A stretch of 64,000 nt of DNA from Bacteroides nordii WAL 11050 = JCM 12987 (GCA_000613465.1 BAJA01000016.1:41117-105116); one strand, 5' to 3'; positions 38,296 to 48,888 are shown, counted from the stretch's first letter. Numbers and translations: made by a program. Notes: generated from the letters alone by a model not told the origin.

Positions 38296-39171
38296 ATGGC
38301 AGATTTAGATGATTTAAGAGATGGCTGCAACTTTGGGTTGGACCAGGCTGTGGCAAATCAGACTTTCCACGTAAAAGGCGCAGGAAATCTTCCCTGGGGA
38401 ATGAAAGACCGGTTATCACGTATATTTAATCCTGCGACAGGACGTACAGTGATGTTGGCTTGTGACCATGGTTTTATAATGGGGCCTACTTCCGGACTGG
38501 AACGTATCGACCTGAACATTGTACCACTTATTGAGTATGCAGATTGTCTGATGTGTACCCGTGGTGTTTTGCAGTCTGTTATTCCACCCACCACAAACAA
38601 ATCAATTTGCTTGCGTTCGGATGCCGGTACCTCCATTTTGACAGAATTGAATGACAATGTATTGATTGATATCGAAGATGCAGTACGCATGAACGTTTCG
38701 GCTATGGCAGTGATGCTGGCTATCGGTGATAAAGAACATGAAGCTAAAACGGTGGCTAATCTCTACAAGGCAGTAGATAAAGGTACACGTTATGGCATTC
38801 CTGTAATGGGAGTTACGGCCGTTGGTAAAGAAATGGCTCGTGATGCACGTTATTTTGGTTTAGCTTCACGTATTGCAGCCGAGAATGGCGCTAACATTGT
38901 AAAAACTTACTATTGCGACGGTTTTGAGAAAGTGGCAGCTGCCTGCCCGGTTCCCGTAGTGATTGCCGGTGGTAAGAAACTTCCGGAGAGGGAAGCGCTT
39001 GAGCTTTGTTATATGGCTATCAATGACGGTGCTTCCGGGGTAGATATGGGACGTAACGTATTCCAGTCAGAAGCTCCCGCCGCAATGATTCAGGCAGTTT
39101 ATGCAGTAGTACACCAGAACTATAGTGTAGATCAGGCTTTTGAACTGTTTAACGAATTAAAAGCTAAATAG
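38296..39171 (+). CDS. Class I aldolase of the LsrF/FbaB type
   Basis: 291 residues. [21 protein letters not shown] at the start, [25 protein letters not shown] with the expected Schiff-base Lys, and [14 protein letters not shown] with the phosphate-binding Gly motif are typical of the LsrF (autoinducer-2 phosphate thiolase) and archaeal-type fructose-bisphosphate aldolase group. Cytoplasmic, likely acting on the phosphorylated product of DhaKL. It overlaps the next gene closely (stop 2 bases before the ATG). Confidence 0.8.
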   Translation: MADLDDLRDGCNFGLDQAVANQTFHVKGAGNLPWGMKDRLSRIFNPATGRTVMLACDHGFIMGPTSGLERIDLNIVPLIEYADCLMCTRGVLQSVIPPTTNKSICLRSDAGTSILTELNDNVLIDIEDAVRMNVSAMAVMLAIGDKEHEAKTVANLYKAVDKGTRYGIPVMGVTAVGKEMARDARYFGLASRIAAENGANIVKTYYCDGFEKVAAACPVPVVIAGGKKLPEREALELCYMAINDGASGVDMGRNVFQSEAPAAMIQAVYAVVHQNYSVDQAFELFNELKAK

Positions 39172-39173
39172 TG

Positions 39174-40079
39174 ATGATACGCCTGCGTTTATTAGCTCTG
39201 TTATTTCTTAGTTGTTCGTTGCATTTGTCTGCACAGGAAAAACTGGTACTTGCCGGTTCGGGAAATCCTGCGGTAATGATAGTAGATAAGCAATCGGGGG
39301 CTGTAGAATGGAAACATGCATTAGAAAAAGGAGAGGAGTGTAATACTGTAGCTGTTACCCGACAGGGCAATATTCTCTATTCTTACAAAAAAGGAGCAAA
39401 GCTGATAGGGACAGATCACCGTGTGATCTGGGATTATAAAGCCCCGGAAGGAACGGAACTTCAATCAGCAACTCTCTTGAAGGATGGCGGATTTCTTCTT
39501 GGCATCTGTGGCAATCCGGCACGGCTCATTGAACTGGATAAGAACGGAAAGGAGCGTAACCGTGTGGAGATTGACCTGCAAATAGAAAAACCACATGGTC
39601 AGTTCCGACAGGTTTTCCAGTTGCGCAACAAGAATTATCTGCTTCCTGTCATGGGAAAACAGAAAATGATGGAAATAAACCGGAAAGGTGCAGTAGTGGC
39701 AGAGTTTCCGACAGGAGGCCGGGCTTTTTCTTCACTCGAATTGAGAGACGGGAATATATTGCTTCCTTGTGGAGACGGGCACTTTTTTCAGGTTATTGAC
39801 CGTAAAACAGGGAAGGAACTCAAACGGGTAACGTCTGAAGATGTACAAGGTGCTTCGCTGCTTTTTGTGGGACAGATATTGGATGCGGGCAAAGGAAATT
39901 TGCTGATCTGTAACTGGTATGGACACACAAAAGATGCTACAGTAGATGAACCTCAACTCATTGAAGTGGATGCAAACGGAAAAGTATTATGGAGCTTGAA
40001 TGATAAAGAAAATATCGGTAAAGTTTCGGCAGCTTGTCTGGTGAGTAATCCCAAATTTAAGATAAATGTAGTAGAGTAA
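39174..40079 (+). CDS. Secreted PQQ-like beta-propeller protein
   Basis: About 301 residues with a signal peptide (LHLSAQ). Repeated blades such as EKLVLAGSGNPAVMIVDKQSGAVEWKH and HRVIWDYKAPEG, LIELDKNGKERNRVEI and VIDRKTGKELKRV fit a PQQ/pyrrolo-quinoline-quinone-like or WD-type propeller, usually without bound cofactor. Role unclear: a scaffold, a sugar-binding or a redox partner. It lies between the aldolase and the giant fusion protein. Confidence 0.7.
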   Translation: MIRLRLLALLFLSCSLHLSAQEKLVLAGSGNPAVMIVDKQSGAVEWKHALEKGEECNTVAVTRQGNILYSYKKGAKLIGTDHRVIWDYKAPEGTELQSATLLKDGGFLLGICGNPARLIELDKNGKERNRVEIDLQIEKPHGQFRQVFQLRNKNYLLPVMGKQKMMEINRKGAVVAEFPTGGRAFSSLELRDGNILLPCGDGHFFQVIDRKTGKELKRVTSEDVQGASLLFVGQILDAGKGNLLICNWYGHTKDATVDEPQLIEVDANGKVLWSLNDKENIGKVSAACLVSNPKFKINVVE

Positions 40080-40103
40080 TCCTCAAACTAATACATAACT
40101 GAT

Positions 40104-43100
40104 ATGAATAAGAAAATAGTAATAATGTCCGTTTGCATGGCATTGTCCCTTTCTGTTTTTGCACAGAAGAAAAGGGCAAAGGTAGCCGAACCTGCTACTT
40201 GGGCAGAAAGTATTGCCCGGGCAAAGAGTCAGGCTGATGCACAGATGCAAAAAACGCTTCGTCCGGTCGCTTCTAAAGTGATTAAGTCGAAAGCGGCAGC
40301 AGAGCCATTCTCTGCTGACATCAGCGGACTGGACGAAATGGTACTTTACACCTGGAGTACGGTGGACGGTACTTCCGATGATCAGCCAGTGTGGGCAAAT
40401 GCCCGGCTGGTTGCTGCCGACGGTTCATCCGTGTGGTTAAATGATTTGAAGAATACCTTTAAAAAAGGTACCAGTGGCGGTTTGCGTTACAATGTAAATG
40501 CTAAGAATGCTGCTGTAACGATGAAAGGAAAAACCTATAATCGTACTATTATGACGGGGGGAAATGCACAGATTATTGTTCCGTTAGACAAAAAGTATAT
40601 GCGTTTTGAAGCAGAAATAGGATTGGAGAATCGTTCTTCAAATGGTTCGGTTATTTTCCGTGTACAAGGTATTACGGGTAGCGAAGCTGCCGGTAAACTT
40701 GTGAATGACTATCCTGGGGAAGCTGCTCTGTTCCTGCCCTTTGCCGGTGGAGATATGAAAGCGTTGGTGACTACGTATGATGCAAGTATTGAGAAACACG
40801 TTGCAGAATCTGTTATCAGGCTCTTGAAGGAACCGAAACATTTTAATGCTTTGTTGCAACAGGTATCTCAAAAAACTGCATTGGACGAACAGGTTATTGG
40901 CTATCTGAATCTGGCTCAGGATGCAATGAATGTTTATCAATTGCAGGAGGCTCTGGCATGGATCAATATCCGCGCTATTGAGGAAGCTGTAAATGATATG
41001 AATCAGTATAAAGGTTTTGATCAGACAACTAACCAAACCCGGTTGGCAGAATTGAAAATGCTTACCGGAAGAGGTTTCAATGATATTTATACCAATCAAC
41101 CCGCTGCATTGGAGACTGCCAATAAAGCGCTGAAACTAAAACGGGATATCTTGCTGGCTAATCCTGAACTGGATGTTGACAAACTGATTGTAGGTCGTTA
41201 TAAGATAGGTACTACTGCTCGTCAGGCCACACCTCGTGCATTGGGAACACAAAATAACAACTGGTCTAATCAGACTTCTGCTTCCCGTGGGGGCTTTGAT
41301 GCTGAGATTACTGAGTTGTCAAATCTTCGTGGCGATATTAAGTCGAGAACGATTTTTAAACCAACTAACGGTTCGTCTCTTCCTGACCTTAAATTGCATT
41401 GGGACGCTGACCGTATTTTGTTCTCTATGGTGGATACCGACAAACGCTGGCAAGTGTTTGAGGTAGGTGTAGATGGTAAAGGGCTGAAAAAGATGATTCC
41501 CGATCTGGAACCTGATCTTGAGTTTTTTGACGCTACTTATCTGCCTTCCGGCAAGATGATTGCAGTCTCCAATATAGGTTACAATGGTGTACCTTGTGTA
41601 AATGGTAACGATGAAGTCGGTAATATGTGTCTGTATGATCCGAAAGACAATTCTTTGCGTCGCCTCACTTTTGACCAGGATGCTAACTGGGCACCGACAG
41701 TGATGAATAATGGCCGTGTCATGTATACCCGTTGGGAATATACTGACTTAACGCATTATTTTTCACGTTTTGTGATGCATATGAATCCGGATGGTACTGA
41801 GCAGAAGTCACTTTACGGTAGTGGCTCTTACTTCCCGAACAGTACTTTCGATGCAAAGCCGCTTCCGGGTAATACCTCTAAGTTTGTAGGCGTTATCTCC
41901 GGTCACCATGGTGTAACCCGTTCCGGTCGCCTGATGATCTTTGATCCGGCTAAGAGCCGCAAATCGGAGAAAGGCATGTTACAGGAACTTCCTTTCAGAG
42001 ATCGCAAGATTGAACCGATTGTAAAAGATCGTCTGGTAGACGGTGTATGGCCTCAGTTTATTAAGCCTTATCCGTTGAATGATAAATACTTCCTGGTTGC
42101 AGCTAAGTTGAATGAGAATGCATTATGGGGTATTTATCTGATAGACGTATTTGATAATTTGACTCTGATTGCCGAATATGAAGGTGAAGGATTAATTTGT
42201 CCGATACCTGTGAAGAAGACTCCGACTCCTCCTATAATTCCGGAAAAGATTAAGCCGGGTGATAAGGAAGCCACAGTATTTATTCAGGATATTTACGAAG
42301 GTGAAGGTTTAAAAGGTGTACCCCGTGGTACAGTGAAGGCATTCCGTGTACTTTCTTATGAGTATGCTTACAACAAAACCCCGTCCGATCATTGGGCACA
42401 GGGTGTACAGAGCGGTTGGGATATCAAACGTTTGTTGGGTACGGTTCCAGTAGAAGAAGATGGTTCTGCTATGTTTAAAATACCTGCCAATACGCCTATT
42501 TCACTTCAGCCGTTGGATAGTGAAGGACGTGCTATTCAGTGGATGCGTAGCTGGTTGACCGGTATGCCGGGTGAAACGGTTTCATGTATCGGTTGCCATG
42601 AGGATCAGAATCAGATTCCTATTCCTAAACGTGTGATAGCCTCACAGATTGCTCCTCATACCATAACGAAGCCTGAAGGTGGACAGCGTTCCTTTACTTT
42701 TGATCTGGAAGTACAGCCGGTACTTGACCGTGCCTGCGTAGCTTGCCACAATAGCGATAGTAAACTGGCCGACTTCACCGGAGGACGTATTGATAAGTTT
42801 ACCGGATTTGGTGAAAGTTATCTGAATCTTCATCCGTTTGTGTACCGTCAGGGACCGGAAGCCGAAATAGAAGTACTGAATCCGTATGAATATCATGCTT
42901 CTGTAAGTCCGCTTATAAAGCTACTGAAGAAAGGACATCATGGTGTGGAACTGACAGATAAAGAATGGCAGACCTTGTACAACTGGATTGACTTCAATGC
43001 GCCTTATCATGGCAAGTTCAAAGCCAATGTATTTAAAGGGGTAGAGCAGATCAGCCGTCGTACGGAACTGACAGAGAAATATGCAGGTTCGGGTGTAGAC

Positions 43101-44096
43101 TGGAAAGCCGAAATCCGTTCGTATGCCGACTATCTGAGCAAACAGGAAAAACCTGCTGCTGTGAAGCCTGAACGTAAGGAATATAAAGACAAAGAGGTGA
43201 AACTGAAAGGCTGGCCCTTTGATGCTGCTACTGCCAAGGCGATGTTGAGCAAAGAAACAGAAACGCAGAAGAGCATTGAACTTGCTCCTGGTATCCGGAT
43301 GAACTTTGTACGAGTTCCGGCTGGTTCCTTCGTAATGGGTAGTAACCGCGGACATTCCGACTATTCTCCTGTAAGCAAACAGGTCGTGAAGAAAGCTTTC
43401 TGGATGGGTGAAATAGAGGTAAGCAATGAACAATTCCGTACCATCTTCCCTGAGCATAACAGCCGTTTTATTGGTCAACTTTGGAAAGACCACGTACACG
43501 AAGGTTATCCGGCTAATAATCCGGAACAACCGGCTATCCGTGTAAGCTGGCAAGAAGCTATGGACTTCTGTAAGAAGTTGAGTGAGAAGACCGGATTGAA
43601 TGTAACCCTGCCTACAGAGGTACAGTGGGAGTGGGCTTGCCGGGCTGGTAGTGATGATGACTTCTGGTATGGTTCCCTGAATACGGACTTTGCCAAGTTT
43701 GAGAATCTGGCCGATGTACAATTGAATAAAGCGGCCGTGCGTGGTGTGAATCCACAACCGATGAATCCGAATGACAGTTGGTATAAGTATTACACATACC
43801 AGCCGAAAGAGAACGGAGTGGATGATGGTAATATGCTGATGGTAAAAGGGGGTAGTTATCAGGCCAATCCATGGGGATTGTATGATATGCAGGGTAATGT
43901 AGCCGAATGGACCCGTTCAGACTATATGCCTTATCCGTATAATGAGAAAGCACAAGACGGTACCGGTACAGAAAAGGTAGCCCGCGGTGGATCATGGACG
44001 GAACATCCCAAAACTTGTACATCTTATTACCGGAAAGCTTATCTGCCCTGGCAGAAGGTTTATAATGTTGGCTTCCGTGTGATTATAGAAGACTAA
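40104..44096 (+). CDS. Giant exported fusion: NPCBM-like, TolB/HzsA-like propeller, two haem-c sites, FGE/SUMF1-like domain
   Basis: 1330 residues, signal peptide (SVFAQ). Residues about 70-200 resemble the NPCBM sugar-binding domain (DISGLDEMVLYTWSTVDG ... KKYMRFEAEIGL). About 350-700 is a TolB/WD-like propeller (LHWDADRILFSMVD, MCLYDPKDNSLRRLTF), and with the following cytochrome part it recalls hydrazine-synthase-alpha-like (HzsA-like) proteins. Haem-c motifs are CIGCH (828-832) and CVACH (878-882). About 1060-1330 is an FGE/SUMF1-type domain (VPAGSFVMGS, LPTEVQWEWACRAG, GGSYQANPWGLYDMQGNVAEW, ARGGSW). The two active-site Cys of true formylglycine enzymes are not both present, so that activity is doubtful. 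Function unknown. Confidence 0.75.
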   Translation: MNKKIVIMSVCMALSLSVFAQKKRAKVAEPATWAESIARAKSQADAQMQKTLRPVASKVIKSKAAAEPFSADISGLDEMVLYTWSTVDGTSDDQPVWANARLVAADGSSVWLNDLKNTFKKGTSGGLRYNVNAKNAAVTMKGKTYNRTIMTGGNAQIIVPLDKKYMRFEAEIGLENRSSNGSVIFRVQGITGSEAAGKLVNDYPGEAALFLPFAGGDMKALVTTYDASIEKHVAESVIRLLKEPKHFNALLQQVSQKTALDEQVIGYLNLAQDAMNVYQLQEALAWINIRAIEEAVNDMNQYKGFDQTTNQTRLAELKMLTGRGFNDIYTNQPAALETANKALKLKRDILLANPELDVDKLIVGRYKIGTTARQATPRALGTQNNNWSNQTSASRGGFDAEITELSNLRGDIKSRTIFKPTNGSSLPDLKLHWDADRILFSMVDTDKRWQVFEVGVDGKGLKKMIPDLEPDLEFFDATYLPSGKMIAVSNIGYNGVPCVNGNDEVGNMCLYDPKDNSLRRLTFDQDANWAPTVMNNGRVMYTRWEYTDLTHYFSRFVMHMNPDGTEQKSLYGSGSYFPNSTFDAKPLPGNTSKFVGVISGHHGVTRSGRLMIFDPAKSRKSEKGMLQELPFRDRKIEPIVKDRLVDGVWPQFIKPYPLNDKYFLVAAKLNENALWGIYLIDVFDNLTLIAEYEGEGLICPIPVKKTPTPPIIPEKIKPGDKEATVFIQDIYEGEGLKGVPRGTVKAFRVLSYEYAYNKTPSDHWAQGVQSGWDIKRLLGTVPVEEDGSAMFKIPANTPISLQPLDSEGRAIQWMRSWLTGMPGETVSCIGCHEDQNQIPIPKRVIASQIAPHTITKPEGGQRSFTFDLEVQPVLDRACVACHNSDSKLADFTGGRIDKFTGFGESYLNLHPFVYRQGPEAEIEVLNPYEYHASVSPLIKLLKKGHHGVELTDKEWQTLYNWIDFNAPYHGKFKANVFKGVEQISRRTELTEKYAGSGVDWKAEIRSYADYLSKQEKPAAVKPERKEYKDKEVKLKGWPFDAATAKAMLSKETETQKSIELAPGIRMNFVRVPAGSFVMGSNRGHSDYSPVSKQVVKKAFWMGEIEVSNEQFRTIFPEHNSRFIGQLWKDHVHEGYPANNPEQPAIRVSWQEAMDFCKKLSEKTGLNVTLPTEVQWEWACRAGSDDDFWYGSLNTDFAKFENLADVQLNKAAVRGVNPQPMNPNDSWYKYYTYQPKENGVDDGNMLMVKGGSYQANPWGLYDMQGNVAEWTRSDYMPYPYNEKAQDGTGTEKVARGGSWTEHPKTCTSYYRKAYLPWQKVYNVGFRVIIED

Positions 44097-44100
44097 GAGT

Positions 44101-44191
44101 TCATCACAAAGTAATGCAGAGTTTCACAGAGTTTATTATTATTGAGAATCATAAGTAGTACTCTGTGAAACTTTGTGTTATTGTGTGGTGA
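44101..44191. repeat. CACAGAG-type inverted repeat element
   Basis: Arms 44101-44132 and 44160-44191 match in about 26 of 32 positions. Inner parts TTTCACAGAGT and ACTCTGTGAAA are perfectly complementary. A similar element lies at 50454-50543. Probably a mobile-derived intergenic hairpin. Confidence 0.65.
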
Positions 44192-44208
44192 AATAAAATG
44201 AAGACCGA

Positions 44209-44946
44209 ATGGATAAAATAGAACTTATTGCGGGTCCCTGTAGTGCTGAGACTCGCGAACAAATGATGAAGACTGCAACCCAACTACGGGCCGTAGGTAT
44301 CCGGACATTGCGTGCAGGATTGTGGAAACCTCGTTCACACTACGGAACATTTGAAGGAGTGGGCGAGAAGGGACTGGCATGGATGGAAGAGATACAGCAA
44401 ACTTTAGGTATGCGGGTGATGACTGAAGTGGCACTGCCCTCACATGTAGAAGCTGCCTTAAATGCCGGGTTGGATATGCTTTGGATTGGAGCTCGTACTA
44501 CAGTGAATCCTTTTATGATGCATGAACTTGCCGAGGCATTACGTGGAACAGATATTCCAATATGGGTAAAGAATCCTGTCTCTCCCGATCTGGAACTATG
44601 GATAGGAGCTATCGAACGCCTGCAACACGCAGGGGTAAAGCGCATTGGTGCCATACATAGAGGCTTTTGCCTGGTAGACAATGCGCCTTATCGCAATTCT
44701 CCGTTGTGGGATCAGATAAAAGAACTCCGTAATCGCGTTCCTGGTATACCTGTTTATTGTGATCCCAGTCATATTGCAGGAAAACGTGAGTTGTTGCTTC
44801 AGATTTGTCAGGAGGCACTATCTCTGAAAGTGGACGGATTGTTTATTGAATCCCACTGTTGCCCGCAGGAAGCTTTGTCTGATGCTGCACAACAATTGAC
44901 CCCCGCGGCTTTGTCGGATATGTTACATACGCTGAATATAGATTGA
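44209..44946 (+). CDS. Stand-alone DAHP synthase-like protein (AroA beta type)
   Basis: 245 residues, cytoplasmic. It has GPCSAET near residue 10, RAGLWKPRSHYGTFEG, WIGARTTVNPF, KNPVSPDLELW, AIHRGF and CDPSHIAGKRE near 188, the full motif set of 3-deoxy-7-phosphoheptulonate synthases of the AroA-beta group. Bacteroides housekeeping copies usually carry a fused chorismate mutase; here only the synthase part exists. It condenses PEP with erythrose 4-phosphate, or might act on another aldose phosphate. It lies in the same run as the chorismatase-like protein. Confidence 0.8.
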   Translation: MDKIELIAGPCSAETREQMMKTATQLRAVGIRTLRAGLWKPRSHYGTFEGVGEKGLAWMEEIQQTLGMRVMTEVALPSHVEAALNAGLDMLWIGARTTVNPFMMHELAEALRGTDIPIWVKNPVSPDLELWIGAIERLQHAGVKRIGAIHRGFCLVDNAPYRNSPLWDQIKELRNRVPGIPVYCDPSHIAGKRELLLQICQEALSLKVDGLFIESHCCPQEALSDAAQQLTPAALSDMLHTLNID

Positions 44947-45048
44947 TCAGGATTGAAAAATGGTATGTTTTCTTGTCTCAAACCTAAGATTGGGATAATA
45001 GTGCAAGTCTATGGAATAATAATATAAACCCGAGTCAGGCTAATAGCC

Positions 45049-45056
45049 TATTTTTG
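45049..45056 (+). promoter_or_regulatory. Possible internal promoter upstream of the GH88 gene
   Basis: TATTTTTG matches TAnnTTTG and lies 29 bases before the chosen GH88 start. The 139-base gap before this gene is larger than most in the run, which fits a second transcription start. Confidence 0.45.
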
Positions 45057-45085
45057 CATTGGACAAAATAAATTATAAAATAACC

Positions 45086-46313
45086 ATGAAAATCAAAACA
45101 GGACTGCTATCACTAATGATAGTATGCGGCGCATGTAGCCGAACTACCCAACCAGCGGATGTGTTAAAAGATAACTTCGATTTTGCTTCCGGGCAATTGA
45201 ATTTCGCCTTTTCGGAAATAGACCAGGTGAAGTCTGCATTTACAGAAGAGCAAAAAGAGAAGATGTTAGTCAGCCCTCGTAATATTGAACCGGATGGTTC
45301 ACTGCATCTCGTCGCTTCACGGGATTGGTGCAGCGGATTCTTTCCGGGAGAATTGTGGTATATGTATGAATATACCGGCAATGAGTATTGGCGACAGAAA
45401 GCTGAAGAGTTTACCGCACCTATTGAGCGTGAAAAGACCAATGGCCGTACCCATGATATGGGCTTTAAAGTATTTTGTAGTTTTGGTAACGGATACCGTT
45501 TGACGCATAATTCTGATTATAAAGGAATACTTATCGAATCGGCAGAAACGCTGATTACCCGGTATAAACAATGTGGGTTGTATCCGTTCATGGGATCACA
45601 ATAAAGATAAATGGCAGTGTCCTGTTATTATAGATAATATGATGAATCTGGAGTTACTGTTCTGGGCTTACAAACAAACCAACCGGGAAGAATTTTATGA
45701 CATCGCTGTAAACCATGCACGTACAACAATGAAGAATCATTTCCGCGACGATTATAGTTCGTATCATGTAATTGATTATGATACAATCAGCGGAGAGGTT
45801 CTGAAAAAGAACACACATCAGGGATATGCGCATGAATCAGCATGGTCACGTGGACAGGCGTGGGGATTATATGGTTATACTATGTGTTACCGTGAAACGA
45901 ATCTTCCGGAATTTCTGGAACAGGCCAAACATATTGCCAACTATATCTTTACCAGTAAAACACTTCCTGAAGACTTGATTCCTTATTGGGATTTCAACGC
46001 TCCTAATATTCCTGACGAACCGAGAGATGTGTCGGCAGCAGCTGTTATAGCTTGTGCGCTGTATGAGCTTTCTATGTACGACAAGGACAATGCTGTGCAG
46101 TATAAAGAATGGGCCGATACAATTGTCAGTAATTTGAGTAAGAACTATCGTGCAGCGTTGAATGGTGATCGTGGTTTCCTTTTACTTCACAGTACGGGTT
46201 CTGCTCCTCATAAGTCCGAGATAGATGTTCCTATCGTCTATGCAGACTATTATTTCCTTGAGGCTTTACTCAGAAAATCAAAACTGGAAAAAGAAGGAAA
46301 CGCTGTATTGTAA
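45086..46313 (+). pseudogene. GH88 unsaturated uronyl hydrolase-like lipoprotein (frameshifted)
   Basis: ATG at 45086 gives a lipobox (VCGAC, Cys near residue 15). The protein is an alpha/alpha barrel with RDWCSGFFPGELWYMYEYTG, RTHDMGFKVFCSFGNGYRLT, RSWDHNKDKW and DNMMNLELLFWA (catalytic Asp region), NTHQGYAHESAWSRGQAWGLYGY, all typical of GH88. These enzymes remove unsaturated uronic acids produced by polysaccharide lyases, suggesting an acidic glycan. Near 45572 the frame shifts by one inserted base or two missing bases; KQCGLYPF is replaced by VGCIRSW when corrected. Confidence 0.8.
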
Positions 46314-46326
46314 AAGCGGTGTAAAT

Positions 46327-48777
46327 ATGAAAAATACAATTGTTGGTTTATTAGTTAGTTTGATGCTGCTGAGCGGGAATCTTGGTGCAAAGGTTCCTGT
46401 GACGCAGTCACAAAAACTTCGTTTAACGGATAACTGGGAATTTCTTCGACAGGATGTTGGTAATATATGGGAACTTGTCAGACCCATGAAAGTCGGACAA
46501 CCGGAAGGATCACCCATTTGGACAAAAGTAACTCTTCCACATTGCTTTAATGCAGAAGATGCAGTAGATCCGGATGTGAATTACTATCAGGGACCGGGCT
46601 GGTATAAAACACAACTCACGATAGACAATCCCTATAAAAACGGTCGTATCCTGCTCGAATTTGAAGGAGCAGGACAAAAGACAGATGTTTATATCTATAT
46701 GACTAAAGTGGCTGGTCACACAGGTGGTTATGATAGTTGGAATGTGGATATAACAGATGCCGTAAACACATTCCTTTCCAGTAAAGAGGCTGAGCGTTTT
46801 GGAGGACGTGTCCCTTTGAGTATTCGTTGCGACAATACGCGTGATGCCGAAATGATACCTTCAGATCTTTCCGATTTTAATCTTTATGGAGGTATTTACC
46901 GTTATCTCAATCTGGTTTATCTTCCGGAGGTTTCTATAGCTTCGCTGAAGATAGAGCCGGTATTAGATCAGAAACTGAAGCAGGCAACCCTGAAAATAAA
47001 TTCTTTCTTTTATAATCCTTCGGATGTGAGAAAAGCCACTGTTGAATGGCGCGTGAAAGACTCTCAAGGGAACGTGTACTATCCGGCAGGCAGGATGAAG
47101 TCACTCCTCTCGGCGAATTCTGCCTTGCCGACGTCCCGTTAAAAAAGCCTCAGGTATGGGATGTGGATAACCCGCTGCTTTATACGTGTGAGGTTACTGT
47201 GCGTGCCAATGGACAGGCAGTTACTGCTTCCGAACGTTTTGGTTTCCGAACGTTTGAATTTATAGAAAAAGGTCCGTTCCATTTGAATGGGCGTCGGTTG
47301 TTATTACGTGGTACACACCGGCATGAAGATCATGCGGGGGTAGCTGCTGCCATGACCGAAGATCAGATGCGACAAGAGATGCAGATGATGAAAGAGATGG
47401 GTGTTAACTTCATTCGTCTGGGACATTATCAGCAGTCAGAAATAATCCTTAACCTTTGTGACAGCCTGGGTATCCTGGTATGGGAGGAGATTCCCTGGTG
47501 CCGTGGAGGGGTAGGTGGAGAAAAGTACCGTTCACAAGCCAAACACATGTTGACAGACATGATAGAACAACACCGCAATCATCCTGCCGTGATCATTTGG
47601 GGACTCGGAAACGAGAATGACTGGCCGAATGATTTTGAAACATTTAACCAAGGAGAGATCCGCTCGTTGATGAGTGAGCTTCACACCCTTTCGCATCAGC
47701 TGGATGATAGTCGTAAGACAGCTATTCGCCGTTGCGCCTTCTGTAGTGATATTGTTGATGTTTATTCGCCTTCTATCTGGCAGGCTGGTATCGGGGTAAT
47801 TATACCGATTATCAGGAAATGTCTCTTGCTGAGATGGAAAAGGTGAAACATTTCCTACACGTAGAGTGGGGAGGTGACAGCCATGCCGGACGTCATGCCG
47901 AGGTGGTGGCAGCCATTCGTAAAGCAGGTGAGAGCGATGCTGATGCAGCACTGAATGGTTCGGCACAAGTGCTTAAGAAAGGGGATTGGAGCGAAACATA
48001 TATCGTAAAGCTGATTGATTGGCACTTGAAAGAACAGGAGAATATGCCTTGGTTGACAGGAGCAGCTTATTGGCCTTTCAAAGATTTCTCTACTCCGATA
48101 CGTCACCGAAATCCGGTACCTATATGAATCAGAAAGGGGTTGTAGAGCGTGACTTTACGAAGAAAGAAAGTTACTATGTATTCCAGTCTTATTGGACAGA
48201 GAAGCCCATGATACATATATATGGGCACAGCTGGCCAGTGCGTTGGGGAAATGCGGGTGAGGAGAAAGAGATACTGGTTTATTCAAACTGCCCTTCAGTA
48301 GAACTTTTCGTCAATGGAGTGAGCCGGGGAATAAAGAAACGTAATAGTCAGGACTTTCCTGCTGCCGGACTACGTTGGAATGTACCTTTGAATGTCGGAA
48401 AGAATACGGTTAAGGCTGTTTCTACTGGTAAGGAAAGCATCACAGACGAAATATCTTTTGAGTATCAAACGGAGAAGTGGGGGGCAGAGGCTACTATACA
48501 ACTTACTGCGACACCTTGTGGAGATAATATGTTTGAGGTATCAGCACAGTTATTGGATACCAATGGAGTTCGCTGCCTGGACTCCCGTATGTTCGTTCAT
48601 TTTGAAATAGCAGGCGATGGTGAGTTGATACAAAATCAAGGTACTGCCATGGGATCGCGCAAAGTGCAGGCATGTAATGGACGTGCAGGTATCCGCGTTC
48701 GCCAACCCAAAGGAAAATCCGTTGTTGCGGTGAAAGCCGAAGGTATTCCTACAGTAACGTTGTTAATTGAAAATTGA
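46327..48777 (+). pseudogene. Secreted GH2 enzyme with three frameshifts
   Basis: ATG at 46327 starts a signal peptide (LSGNLGA). Domains follow the GH2 order: jelly-roll, Ig-like, TIM barrel and C-terminal beta domains. RGTHRHEDHAG opens the barrel; the acid/base Glu is in WGLGNEND near 47607, and the nucleophile Glu is probably in HVEWGGDSHAG near 47863. The frame is lost near 47090, 47785 and 48105, each time by one missing base; at 47785 adding one G to TGGCAGG restores SIWAGWYRGNYTDYQ. Three losses in one gene with intact motifs suggest sequence errors, but genuine decay is possible. Likely a beta-glycosidase working with GH88 upstream. Confidence 0.75.
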
Positions 48778-48888
48778 AAGTTGAAAGTTGAAAGTTGCTG
48801 CGCTGTCATGCTGTATAGTAACTTTCAACTCTATAAGACTTTCAATTAAACGACAACGCGCTGCATAGTAATTTTCAATTTTCAATTC
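48776..48888. repeat. Dispersed TTGAAAGT / GCTGCGCT repeat
   Basis: TTGAAAGT is repeated in tandem three times, then GCTGCGCTGTCATGCTG, AACTTTCAACT, and a second CGCGCTGCATAGTAA copy before TTTTCAATTTTCAATTCA. The first and last parts are complementary, so the spacer can fold into a long hairpin. Relatives occur near 35515 and 420. Confidence 0.6.

Noticed and set aside
40104..44096. Calling the C-terminal domain a functional sulfatase-activating enzyme
   Set aside because: The paired active-site cysteines of formylglycine-generating enzymes are not seen, and no sulfatase is encoded in the window.
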